A stretch of 64,000 bases of DNA from an uncultured bacterium. Lineage in GTDB: Bacteria > Bacteroidota > Bacteroidia > Bacteroidales > Bacteroidaceae. The stretch spans positions 1 to 64,000 of the forward strand of contig CALZTP010000003.1 of NCBI GenBank assembly GCA_945829115.1, given 5' to 3'. Under the pieces are notes generated by a model. The model did no database searches and was not told the DNA's origin. It worked only from the letters and a program-made list of their open reading frames with translations. A program made the position numbers and the translations under genes. Shown piece after piece: positions 34,584 to 42,762 of this stretch; position 1 is the first letter of the stretch, and every line of letters starts with the position of its first letter.

Positions 34584-36008
34584 ATGAAAGAGAATATATT
34601 AGGAAGAGAGGCTGAGAAAGACTTGCTCTCAAGAATTTATGATTCCGGCAGTTCGGAGTTTATAGCCGTATGCGGGAGACGGAGGGTCGGGAAGACATTC
34701 CTCATCAGAGAGTTCTTCGAGGAGGAGATGGTGTTTCAATGTTCTGGTGTGGCAAATGCAGGCACACAGGAGCAGCTGAAGAGCTTTTACTACACGCTTC
34801 GCAGATACGACAAGAATGTATCAATCATTCCCTCCGACTGGATAGAAGCCTTTGAAATGCTCATCTCATATCTTGATTCACTGAGACAAAAGCGTAAGGT
34901 GGTATTCATAGACGAACTTCCGTGGATGGACACATCTGGGGCGCATTTTGTTTCAGCACTTGAACACTTCTGGAACAGCTGGGCATCAGCGCGACGAGAC
35001 ATCGTATTGATTGTTTGCGGTTCTGCCACATCGTGGATGATGGACAAACTGATAAACAACCACGGAGGTCTGTACGGCAGACTTACACATCGTATTTTCC
35101 TATCGCCGTTCACACTCGGCGAAGCAGAGAAACTGCTGATTTCGCAAGGTGTTTCCATGTCAAGATATGAAATTGCTGAGGCATATATGATAATGGGAGG
35201 CATTCCCTATTACCTCAACATGATAGACCCTCGTCTGAGTCTCGCACAAAACATCGACCGCCTGATGTTCAATCCCAACGGCGGTTTATATAATGAGTTC
35301 GAGATACTCTATCGCTCTTTGTTCAACAACTCTGAGTCATACATAAAAGTGGTGGAATGTCTTAACGCAAAGGGCTATGGCATGACGCGAAGCGAGATAG
35401 GCGAGACTTCAGGAATAAAGTCGGGCAAGACGCTCACTACCATCCTTGACAACCTTGAATCTTGCGGTTTTATTCGCCGTTACAACAACTACGGATGCAG
35501 CGAACGCAAGTCGCTGTTCCAACTAATAGACTTCTTCACACTGTTCCACTTCCGGTTTATGCGCAACAGTTCGTTCCGCAACCTCCAATATTGGACCTCC
35601 CTGCAGCGCACTCCTCGCTTTTATGCCTGGGCGGGCATTTCTTTCGAGATTCTCTCAGCCTGCCACATCAACGAAATAAAGCGGAAGCTGGGCATCTCCG
35701 GTGTGGCGACCAATGTCTATTCGTGGCGTAGCAAGGGAGAAACCTCTGACAGGGCAGTGCAGATAGACCTCGTGATAGAACGTGCCGACAACACCATAAA
35801 CATATGCGAAATGAAATTCACCGAAAAGGAATTCGCCATCACCAAGGACTACGATCACAATCTGTGCCACAAACTTTCCACCTTCATTGAAGAGACCAAG
35901 ACCCGCAAGTCCGTCCAACTTGTCTTCGTGACATCCTGCGGCTTGCTACGCAATATGTATTCTGGCAGAGTGCAGGCAGAAGTCACCCTCGACGACTTGT
36001 TCGTGTAA
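34584..36008 (+). CDS. AAA-type ATPase with C-terminal DUF234 nuclease-like domain
   Basis: A 474-aa protein of the archaeal-type ATPase/DUF234 class. Walker A is CGRRRVGKT (about 30-38), Walker B VVFIDELPWMD (about 107-117), and a sensor-like VLIVCGSATSWM follows. A winged-helix segment (MTRSEIGETSGIKSGKTLTTILDNL) lies near 275-300. The C-terminal part has QIDLVIERADNTINICEMKF, matching the D...ExK core of PD-(D/E)xK nucleases. Such genes are widespread, often lone, and their role (mobile element, defence or toxin-like) is unsettled. Here it is flanked by a repeat and palindromes on the left and a MITE on the right, consistent with an acquired gene. Confidence 0.85.
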   Translation: MKENILGREAEKDLLSRIYDSGSSEFIAVCGRRRVGKTFLIREFFEEEMVFQCSGVANAGTQEQLKSFYYTLRRYDKNVSIIPSDWIEAFEMLISYLDSLRQKRKVVFIDELPWMDTSGAHFVSALEHFWNSWASARRDIVLIVCGSATSWMMDKLINNHGGLYGRLTHRIFLSPFTLGEAEKLLISQGVSMSRYEIAEAYMIMGGIPYYLNMIDPRLSLAQNIDRLMFNPNGGLYNEFEILYRSLFNNSESYIKVVECLNAKGYGMTRSEIGETSGIKSGKTLTTILDNLESCGFIRRYNNYGCSERKSLFQLIDFFTLFHFRFMRNSSFRNLQYWTSLQRTPRFYAWAGISFEILSACHINEIKRKLGISGVATNVYSWRSKGETSDRAVQIDLVIERADNTINICEMKFTEKEFAITKDYDHNLCHKLSTFIEETKTRKSVQLVFVTSCGLLRNMYSGRVQAEVTLDDLFV

Positions 36009-36145
36009 ATAAGACATTCATTCCCAAATATGCAGTAAGTGCTTTCATTATCCCACCACCAACAACCTTGTGGATGTTGCGTGATAGGAGGAAATAGTAG
36101 AAGACCATATAATATAAGGTAGAATTATTATATTTCTACTTTATA

Positions 36146-36307
36146 AGTAGGTGTGCAAAATTATTTTTATAATGATTGTATTGATTAGTGATGCAGAATC
36201 AGTATGTGACATAAAGGAGTGTAGTGACTCCTACTCGACTGTTGTCACTTGCTGATAATGCGCAGTAGGCGGTACAAGGATTATATAAATAATTTTGCAC
36301 ACCTACT
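36146..36307. mobile_element. Complete MITE with inverted ends and TA target duplication
   Basis: 162 bp bounded by near-perfect inverted repeats: AGTAGGTGTGCAAAATTATT at the left and its complement at the right, extending to about 28 bp with one mismatch. TA flanks both ends (36144-36145, 36308-36309). The interior is non-coding and self-complementary in part (AGGAGT/ACTCCT; GTGACA/TGTCAC). A second copy is cut by the window start (1-51). TA duplication would fit movement by an IS630/mariner-type transposase; none is in the window. The remaining sequence of the 36009-36487 gap shows nothing recognisable. Confidence 0.85.
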
Positions 36308-36487
36308 TATTGTTAAACATTTATAAATAAAACGTTTGAACAACCTCCTTTTCAAAACAAAGGTTCAGAGGTACTTTGGTTCGTTGGTTGCGAATCAGTG
36401 ATACCTGTCCCTGTGATTCTCGATAAGCTTCCGAAACTTAAATTCCTAATTTTTTCTAAGAAGGTGCGAATAAAAATTCACCCTTGC

Positions 36488-37324
36488 TTAGAACTTTGTT
36501 TCACCCTCCTCATATTCTGAGAGAAGGAGATGCTCACCGTCAAAGACGGCATAGGTGAACTGAGAAATCCAGTCGCCAAGAATCATCATTCGCTTGTTTC
36601 CTGAGAGCATAAGGTCGAGCTCTATATGACGGTGACCATAGATGAAGTAGTCAATGTCAGGATGAGATGCCATATACTCTTTTGTGTAAAGAACAAGATG
36701 CTCACGATCTTCACCAAGGAACTCTGGCTCTCCCGAGCTGTTGTATGTCGGAGTGACATTTCCATTGAACAGCGTACCCGCAGCATCTCCTATTTTGCTC
36801 TCCGCAACAGGTTTCCGCTTCATGCGTGAATGCTTTGCCCATGACAGTCCGAACCATAGCGAGATGTCTGGGTGTAGAAGTGAGAACAGTTTCTGGCACA
36901 CCTTATTGTGGAAAACGGCACGGAGGAAACGGAACTGCAGGTCAGGGTCTCCTAGTCCGTCTCCATGGGCAAGGTAGAAGACTTTATTGAAAATCTCCAC
37001 GGTTTCTGGCTTCCTATGTATGGTTACTCCACATTCCTTTTCCAAATAGCCATACATCCAGATATCGTGGTTTCCTGTGAAGATATGAACCTCAATATCC
37101 ATGTCTGTCAGCTCACTAAGCTTGCCAAGGAAGCGCGTATATCCCTTTGGCACTGCATGTTTCCACTCGTACCAGAAGTCGAACATATCTCCAAGGAGGT
37201 AAATAGCCTTTGCACTATTTTTTATCTCGTCAAGGAATCTTACCAGTCTCCTCTCTTGCGTTCTGCTATGTTCTATGCCCCACGAGCCAAGGTGGGCGTC
37301 ACTGATGAAATAAACTTTCTTCAT
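36488..37324 (-). CDS. lpxH: UDP-2,3-diacylglucosamine hydrolase-like phosphoesterase (LpxH family)
   Basis: Calcineurin-like metallophosphoesterase expected to release lipid X in lipid A synthesis at the inner membrane. Using the start MKKVYFIS (37324, 278 aa), the metal motifs are SDAHLG (8-13), GDMFDFW, GNHD, a single HGD and YGHRH near the C-terminus. The order matches LpxH. It is longer than the 240-aa E. coli enzyme, with an extra segment around residues 150-190. The open frame extends 10 codons upstream, but those residues are not family-like. A general UDP-sugar or nucleotide phosphatase role cannot be excluded. Confidence 0.82.
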   Translation of the reverse strand: MKKVYFISDAHLGSWGIEHSRTQERRLVRFLDEIKNSAKAIYLLGDMFDFWYEWKHAVPKGYTRFLGKLSELTDMDIEVHIFTGNHDIWMYGYLEKECGVTIHRKPETVEIFNKVFYLAHGDGLGDPDLQFRFLRAVFHNKVCQKLFSLLHPDISLWFGLSWAKHSRMKRKPVAESKIGDAAGTLFNGNVTPTYNSSGEPEFLGEDREHLVLYTKEYMASHPDIDYFIYGHRHIELDLMLSGNKRMMILGDWISQFTYAVFDGEHLLLSEYEEGETKF

Positions 37325-37413
37325 ACCGTTTGGGTAGGTTCTTTTATCACCCACAGAAAATGTAGGTGAACAGAATTAATATGGTGTGCAGAATTAACTA
37401 TCCTTTTTTTTCG

Positions 37414-37734
37414 TTAATCAAATCCCAACTCTAACCGTGCCTCGTCGGTCATCATGCTTTTGTCCCATTCTGGTTCAAAAACCATATTGACGTTTGCAGA
37501 GGTTACACCCACAACGGCTTCCACCTTCGTGCGCACATCCTCAAGAATGAAGTCGGCTGCGGGGCATGTTGGTGCAGTGAAGGTCATGTCTATTTCCACG
37601 GCTCCTGTTTCCTGGACGTCGATATTGTAGATGAGTCCAAGGTCGTAGATATTCACTGGAATCTCTGGGTCGTAGACCGTCTTCAATACTTCTACAATTC
37701 TTTCTTCTATGGCTGTCTTTTCTTCTGGCGTCAT
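37414..37734 (-). CDS. DUF59/MIP18 family Fe-S assembly protein
   Basis: A 106-aa single-domain protein of the SufT/PaaD-like family. The N-terminal VLKTVYDPEIPVNIYDLGLIYNI and the central FTAPTCPAADFILEDV with the conserved cysteine are diagnostic. These proteins help mature iron-sulfur clusters in the cytoplasm. No suf gene is next to it; it lies between lpxH and a pectinesterase gene with its own spacing of about 60-90 nt to lpxH. Confidence 0.9.
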   Translation of the reverse strand: MTPEEKTAIEERIVEVLKTVYDPEIPVNIYDLGLIYNIDVQETGAVEIDMTFTAPTCPAADFILEDVRTKVEAVVGVTSANVNMVFEPEWDKSMMTDEARLELGFD

Positions 37735-37807
37735 AATTCGTTTCTATATTTTAATTCGTTTTTTTGTTATATTTCGTTTTTTTCGTTTTTGAGATACAAA
37801 AATACGC

Positions 37808-37843
37808 AAAATCGGTGGAATAACCAAATATTCCACCGATTTT
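37808..37843 (-). terminator. Terminator of the pectinesterase gene
   Basis: A perfect 15-bp stem, AAAATCGGTGGAATA (37808-37822) with TATTCCACCGATTTT (37829-37843), and a 6-nt loop. On the minus strand it is followed by GCGTATTTTTG. It lies 90 nt after the stop codon. Confidence 0.88.
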
Positions 37844-37933
37844 CTAATTATTTTTATGATACATTTGTTTTCTCAACACATTTTTGGAGGCAATAGCGCA
37901 TCCGATTATAAAGGTGTTTTTGCAGAAAACACA

Positions 37934-40900
37934 TTATTTCTTCAACATCTTCACACCATTCTGGATTACAAAGCCCTTGTAGTCCTCTGTAACCTCCATA
38001 CCAGCGAGGTTATAGAGCTTGCCAGCCTTGCCAGTCTCTGCATCGATAGCTTCAACAGAAGCAGCTTCGCCAACGAGAGCAGCAGGTCCAAAGCCGCCAC
38101 GACCGTTTGCTACACGCACCTTTGCAGAAGTGATGTCGCCATCAATGGTTAGAGAAGTAGCCTGTGTGATTACTGGTGCCTCACCGTTAATGCTTACGAG
38201 ATATGCCTTTGCCTCTGGCACCTCTGTCCAAGAAATAGAGTGCTTGTCGGCAGCAATGTTTGCTGATGTAGAGAACTGCTTACATGTTGCATCTGGAGCC
38301 CAAGAGCCGTAGATGTTTGCCACAGTAAACTCAGAAGCCTCTTTCTCTGTGAGGATGGTCTCATACTCCTTATTGCCTGTGCTATGTGTGAATATCATTA
38401 CGTTAGAAGCAGGAGAGATCACATTTCCTTCAGCGTCCATAGTGTTATACTCCTTGAAAGAAGAAGCAGCTACGTTCATGCCACCGACAGTGAATCGTGA
38501 TGGAGCGATTGCAGAAGGGTCGAGAACCTTTGTGTTGATGTATGTCGCCTTTGACTCCCCACCCCAAGAACGTGCGAAGTTAAAGGTCTTAGAGAGTGTC
38601 TCAACTGTACAATCGAGGAAGACATATCCCCAGTTGTAGCGGTCGGCAGTTGTTGCAGTGTTGTAAGGAGCACAGATGGTGCATTCGCCATCCTTCTCGT
38701 CCTTTTTACGACTTTCGTTCACGAGCTTCACACGGTTGTAGACAACATTACCGTCACCGCAGAGGTAGTCAACAGTTCCGTGGATCTCTGAATCCTCCCA
38801 GTAGAAGTTCGAAGCACGGTTAGAATAATAGGTGTCCTGATAAGAGAGCATCTTCACATTCTTGCAGATAGTGTTCTGACCCTTATCCTGCAGACAGACA
38901 GCACGACCAGCAGAGCCTGTTCCATAGTAGTCGAGGGCGTTCTGGATGGTGAGGTCTTGAATATAGAGACTGTTTGAAGTGTTCAGAAGGGTTGCGGTTG
39001 TTCCAATTCCCTCGGTTGACTTGTCTGGAGCGTTACGTATGATTGTTCCGTCCATAGACTCACCAATGAGTGAGAGGTTGTTTGCAGAAATAGAAGTGAG
39101 GGCAACCTCTCCGAAGTCGTATGTTCCGTTCGGGAGGAAGATCTTATCGCCTTCCTTAGCAGACTTCAGCACGAGCATGAGGCTTGACGCATCGCCTGAA
39201 GATATGATATAATAGCCTGTTGCCTCGTCTTTCTGCACGAAGTTCTCAACGTTGTAAATCTCCACGCCGTGAACATAAGCAGAAGAAGGGTATGTCACAG
39301 TGAGCTTTGTTGGCTCACCCTCATATTGGAATGAAGCAACAGCGCCATCGCTCTCTGCCTTTCCTTGGAATTCAGTAACTTTATTTCCGTTGGCATCTGT
39401 AACCGTTGCTGTCTGCTCTGGTGAATAGAGGCAGTTCTTAACGTTCACATAGCAACGTCCTGTAACATCGATTGTGAAGCTCTTCAGCTTCCATCCGTGG
39501 TTGTTGTAGTAGCTACCATCGATGCTGATCAGCTCATGGTCTTCAACATACCAGTAGTTCTTTGTAAGGTCGTAGTCGTAGTGGGTGCCTGTTGCAGCAA
39601 CCTCTATAGGAGTAGCATGTGCATAGAGCTTAAGGTCTTCTGTAAGTTCTTTGCCCTCAAAAACTTTCTGAGATGTGTTTGCCTTTCCTGCGAACCATCC
39701 ACGGAATGCCTGTCCCTCAGGCACGGTCACGTCGGCTGATGAATATTTATATTTCAGTTCAGAAGAGCCGTCAACAACCTCTTCTCCAATCTTCTGTCCT
39801 GTTGTGTCGAAATAGGTTACAGTAACTGAAGGAATGTAGTCGCAAGCCTCAGCAACGAAGAACGGACAGTAGCTTCCAAGATTGAAGACGAGTGTTGCTG
39901 GCTTCTCTACATTATATGTATATGGCACACCGTGTGCATACTCTCCGAATTTATTGTCGCAGCCAGCACCGTTGGTAGGAATCTCTATTGTCGCTCCACC
40001 GTCGATAGAGACAGTAGCCTTGTTAGAGTATTGGCAAGCACCGATATTAAATTTCACCGGACCGTCAACAGGAACTGTTATCGTCACGTCGCTATAACCA
40101 TGCTGTGCATCGTGGAAACTACCAGAAGAGATAGTTACACCCTCTGGCAATCCTGTCTCTGGAGCCACCACGGTGTAAGGGTCAGTGCGGAAGTCGATGT
40201 TGAAATCTTTAAATGTTCTTGGAGCCAACTCTACGTTTCCAAGAATCTCAAGCTCCGTCATGTATGCGTTCTGACTTGCGTTGAGGTTATAGAACCACAA
40301 CTGCACGTTCGTTCTATTCACGTCAACAGAAACAGGTGTTCCACTTGCTGGATTTGCAACAGCGTCAGAGACGGTCACCCAGTCGGCATCGCCATCACCC
40401 TTCACCTTCAGTCCCCAGCCACGGTTGCTTCCTGTGGCTGCATGCACAAAGTTCACCTTTGTAACGCTCTTCAGCACAGAGGTCTTGATGTACGGAGTGG
40501 CTGTCTTTGCTGCCATGAGATAACCTGGAGTGATGCACTCTGCTGTGAACTTGGTATGTGTTCCGTCTGGCTTCACCTCTGTCTCCATGAGTGAGAACAC
40601 GAGTTCTTGGTTGTCTGTAGTTGCTTTTGTAACCTGAGTCTCTGTAGTGCTTGACGCTAATGCCTCCCAGTTCTGGAAGTTTGTCTTGAAGATAGATCTC
40701 TCAGCAACAGTTGCTGCTTCTACCTTCTCTACAGAAACCACTGCGCAGTAAGACATTCCTGATATGGTGAGCGTAGTGGCACCACCCTTATAGTTCAGCT
40801 CTGTAAACTTTGTGTGGTCGTTCTTCCAGCAGGTTGCCTCTGGAGTTGCAGATGCCACAACCTTTCCGTTGGAATCTGTTACGGTGATATCACCTGTGCT

Positions 40901-41230
40901 GTATGTACATGTGGCAACAGAGATTTTCACCTTTCCTTCTACAGGCACCACAACCTTAAGGTTTGCAGAGCCATGTTCGCTGTGTGACTTTCCACTAATG
41001 GTAGCCACAGAATTTGCAGCTCCCTCTTCTACTCGTGTCACAGTGCCATTATCAGCAACTGCGATACCAAACGAAAATTCAGTCCACTGAGTTGCCTTTT
41101 CTGTTGCGGTCAGCAGACTCTTCTCGCTATTATCAACGAGAACACTAAAGTTCTTAAACTCTGCCCAAGAGAGCTGTGTTGTCAGCAGCAAGAGACAGGT
41201 CAAGAAGAAAAATTTTGTAAAATGCTTCAT
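37934..41230 (-). CDS. Large modular secreted pectinesterase (CE8)
   Basis: A 1098-aa exported protein. After a signal peptide (1-23, ending TQLSWA) come several beta-sandwich repeats, each with a VPVDGPVKFNIGACQYS-like strand, and a Listeria-type repeat segment (TVTYFDTTGQKIGEEVVDG, AFRGWFAGK) around 465-520. The catalytic CE8 beta-helix spans about 680-960: SYQDTYYSN near 796, GTVDYLCGDGNVVYNRV near 822 and RSWGG near 888 replace the usual GxVDFIFG and RPWG. It ends in a short module LYNLAGMEVTEDYKGFVIQ, similar to the M6 protease end. It would de-esterify pectin before lyase attack. Confidence 0.87.
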   Translation of the reverse strand: MKHFTKFFFLTCLLLLTTQLSWAEFKNFSVLVDNSEKSLLTATEKATQWTEFSFGIAVADNGTVTRVEEGAANSVATISGKSHSEHGSANLKVVVPVEGKVKISVATCTYSTGDITVTDSNGKVVASATPEATCWKNDHTKFTELNYKGGATTLTISGMSYCAVVSVEKVEAATVAERSIFKTNFQNWEALASSTTETQVTKATTDNQELVFSLMETEVKPDGTHTKFTAECITPGYLMAAKTATPYIKTSVLKSVTKVNFVHAATGSNRGWGLKVKGDGDADWVTVSDAVANPASGTPVSVDVNRTNVQLWFYNLNASQNAYMTELEILGNVELAPRTFKDFNIDFRTDPYTVVAPETGLPEGVTISSGSFHDAQHGYSDVTITVPVDGPVKFNIGACQYSNKATVSIDGGATIEIPTNGAGCDNKFGEYAHGVPYTYNVEKPATLVFNLGSYCPFFVAEACDYIPSVTVTYFDTTGQKIGEEVVDGSSELKYKYSSADVTVPEGQAFRGWFAGKANTSQKVFEGKELTEDLKLYAHATPIEVAATGTHYDYDLTKNYWYVEDHELISIDGSYYNNHGWKLKSFTIDVTGRCYVNVKNCLYSPEQTATVTDANGNKVTEFQGKAESDGAVASFQYEGEPTKLTVTYPSSAYVHGVEIYNVENFVQKDEATGYYIISSGDASSLMLVLKSAKEGDKIFLPNGTYDFGEVALTSISANNLSLIGESMDGTIIRNAPDKSTEGIGTTATLLNTSNSLYIQDLTIQNALDYYGTGSAGRAVCLQDKGQNTICKNVKMLSYQDTYYSNRASNFYWEDSEIHGTVDYLCGDGNVVYNRVKLVNESRKKDEKDGECTICAPYNTATTADRYNWGYVFLDCTVETLSKTFNFARSWGGESKATYINTKVLDPSAIAPSRFTVGGMNVAASSFKEYNTMDAEGNVISPASNVMIFTHSTGNKEYETILTEKEASEFTVANIYGSWAPDATCKQFSTSANIAADKHSISWTEVPEAKAYLVSINGEAPVITQATSLTIDGDITSAKVRVANGRGGFGPAALVGEAASVEAIDAETGKAGKLYNLAGMEVTEDYKGFVIQNGVKMLKK

Positions 41231-41339
41231 AATGAAGTTAGTTAGTTTTAAGGATAATTATTATTTAGTTGAATTAAAAGTTTTCTGTTGAAACAATCGT
41301 TTTCGGTCCTTGCCGTATGAACAACGATATTTCCGCTTA

Positions 41340-41347
41340 CAAAATTA
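41340..41347 (-). promoter_or_regulatory. -7 element upstream of the pectinesterase gene
   Basis: Minus-strand TAATTTTG lies 110 nt upstream of the start codon. No -33 element fits, so it is a weak or activator-dependent promoter, or chance. Confidence 0.35.
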
Positions 41348-41501
41348 TATAAAATTCTGAAAGGGGAAAAATTTTATACTGTTTTTTTTACAATAAAATG
41401 TCTTTTTTTATGAAATTACGCAAAAAAAAGTGATATTTTGCACCCTTCTCACACATTTTTCTCTTATTTTAAAACATCCTGTCTCGAAATTCCTGTCAGA
41501 A

Positions 41502-41534
41502 AATTGGTGATACGATTTTTATGTTGTAACTTTG
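41502..41534 (+). promoter_or_regulatory. Promoter in front of the broken AAA-ATPase-like gene
   Basis: TTG (41504-41506), 20 nt, TAACTTTG (41527-41534), then CAGAATCC: a full Bacteroidota promoter, 47 nt upstream of the ATG. It would still be active although the gene is truncated. Confidence 0.7.
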
Positions 41535-41580
41535 CAGAATCCTTATACATTGAGTCACGCAAGAGAAAGAACAACGGACA

Positions 41581-41796
41581 ATGAAGTACCCCATAGGAAT
41601 ACAGGATTTTGAACAGATTATCCAGGACGGATATATCTATGTCGACAAAACAGACCTGATTTACAAGCTTGTAAAAGAAGGAAAAATATATTTTCTGAGT
41701 CGTCCAATACGATTCGGAAAGAGTATTCACCTTGGTATATTGAAAGGTTTCTACAGTGTCTTCAACATACATAGACATCGAAAGCAGCATACTTAG
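41581..41796 (+). pseudogene. Truncated AAA-ATPase-like/PD-(D/E)xK gene
   Basis: The 71-aa reading frame begins exactly like the common Bacteroidota AAA-ATPase-like family: YPIGIQDFEQIIQDGYIYVDKTDLIYKL, then FLSRPIRFGKS (Walker A-like). Full members have about 500 residues. Homology ends near residue 62; the last residues (NIHRHRKQHT) are unrelated, and no continuation was found in other frames through 42239. The second arginine of the usual RPRRFGKS is Ile here. It is therefore a remnant; the break lies just before the strong hairpin at 41800-41842. Confidence 0.85.
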
Positions 41797-41799
41797 ACA

Positions 41800-41842
41800 T
41801 TGCAAGTATCATATTTTGTGAGCATAAATATGATACTTGCAA
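41800..41842. repeat. Perfect 17-bp inverted repeat
   Basis: TTGCAAGTATCATATTT (41800-41816) and AAATATGATACTTGCAA (41826-41842) flank a 9-nt loop. It lies a few bases after the point where the ATPase remnant loses homology. No T-run follows, so it does not look like an ordinary terminator. The remaining sequence up to 42239 shows no supported gene. Confidence 0.85.
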
Positions 41843-42239
41843 CTCTGTTCCTTCCACAGCATCATTCTCCAAAGCGGATTTTTTATGTTTTTTGTATAGA
41901 AAATCTCCAAAACTCTCCAAAAATCGTACAATGCGTATGGAAACGTTCAGAAGGCTATGTTGGTAAAAATCTTTGTATGACTTTGCACCCAGATTGGAAA
42001 GCAAAAGCCACTCACAGCCTACAATCTTCACCCAGACCCACAATCTTAACCCAATGCCTAACTTCAGGTTGACGAGAAATCATCCACCATCACAAACTCT
42101 TACAACTATGAGCAAGTATTCAACTAAACAGAACAACAGACAAGAAGTGCATGAGTCAATCAAGAGAAGATCATCACTCTATTTCGAAAAGAAATGCATT
42201 CAATTGAAGAAAGAGCAACAAACTTCTCCACGTTGACAT

Positions 42240-42674
42240 TCACTTCTTCTTTCTCAAAAGATACAGGGTTCCGATGATGAAAGGAAGTGTGCAGCCAATC
42301 GTATTAGCAAGGAAATCAAGCCATTCTCCAGAACGGCGACCTCCAGTACACGTTGCCTGAAGAATCTCAATGAGACCGCTCATCAGAACGGGAGCAAGAA
42401 AAAGGCAAACGAAGACTTTGGCAAGGGCAGGGGCAGGGGTGTTATGAGCAGAGTCAGGTGTGTTGGTGGCAGGATTTTTCTTTCTGCTTTTCAGAAATTC
42501 AATCCACATCACGCTGCATGTTCCGGCATACATGGCGATATGAGTCCATTTGTCGATAAGGGAGATATTGCTCAGTGGCGTTTCGGGTACGTCCATGAGA
42601 CAGAGAATCCAAATAACTGCGATGAGAATGGCGGAAAGGGGATAATTCTTAAAAATTTTCATCATTTTTGTCAT
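42240..42674 (-). CDS. VanZ-like membrane protein
   Basis: About 144 aa from the ATG at 42674 (MTKMMKIF); the open frame extends far upstream, but those codons overlap the divergent promoters. Four hydrophobic segments are visible. The family signature is the pair LIDKWTHIAMYAG and LIEILQATCTGGRRSGEWLD FLANTIG. A polar insert (about 65-80, SRKKNPATNTPDSAHNTP) lies between helices. VanZ-like proteins are integral membrane proteins of poorly known function, named after a teicoplanin-resistance gene; similarity alone does not imply drug resistance. Confidence 0.8.
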   Translation of the reverse strand: MTKMMKIFKNYPLSAILIAVIWILCLMDVPETPLSNISLIDKWTHIAMYAGTCSVMWIEFLKSRKKNPATNTPDSAHNTPAPALAKVFVCLFLAPVLMSGLIEILQATCTGGRRSGEWLDFLANTIGCTLPFIIGTLYLLRKKK

Positions 42675-42683
42675 ATTTCTTTC

Positions 42684-42729
42684 TTTTTTGATGCAAAAGT
42701 AGATATTTTTTTGTACATTTGCAAGCAAA
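42684..42729. promoter_or_regulatory. Overlapping divergent promoters for the VanZ-like and NSS genes
   Basis: Plus strand: TTTG (42687-42690), 23 nt, TACATTTG (42714-42721). Minus strand: TTTG (complement of 42726-42729), 24 nt, TACTTTTG (complement of 42694-42701). The two promoters share the same 46 bp, so polymerase binding on one should exclude the other. Confidence 0.6.
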
Positions 42730-42762
42730 AACAGTACAAACACATAAAAAAACAAGAAGAAA

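Noticed and set aside
34790-35203. Minus-strand frame inside the DUF234 ATPase gene
   Set aside because: Overlaps the Walker motifs of the real gene and has no independent support.
41973-42236. An 87-codon plus-strand reading frame after the ATPase remnant
   Set aside because: Composition is not protein-like, no promoter fits, and I see no family resemblance.
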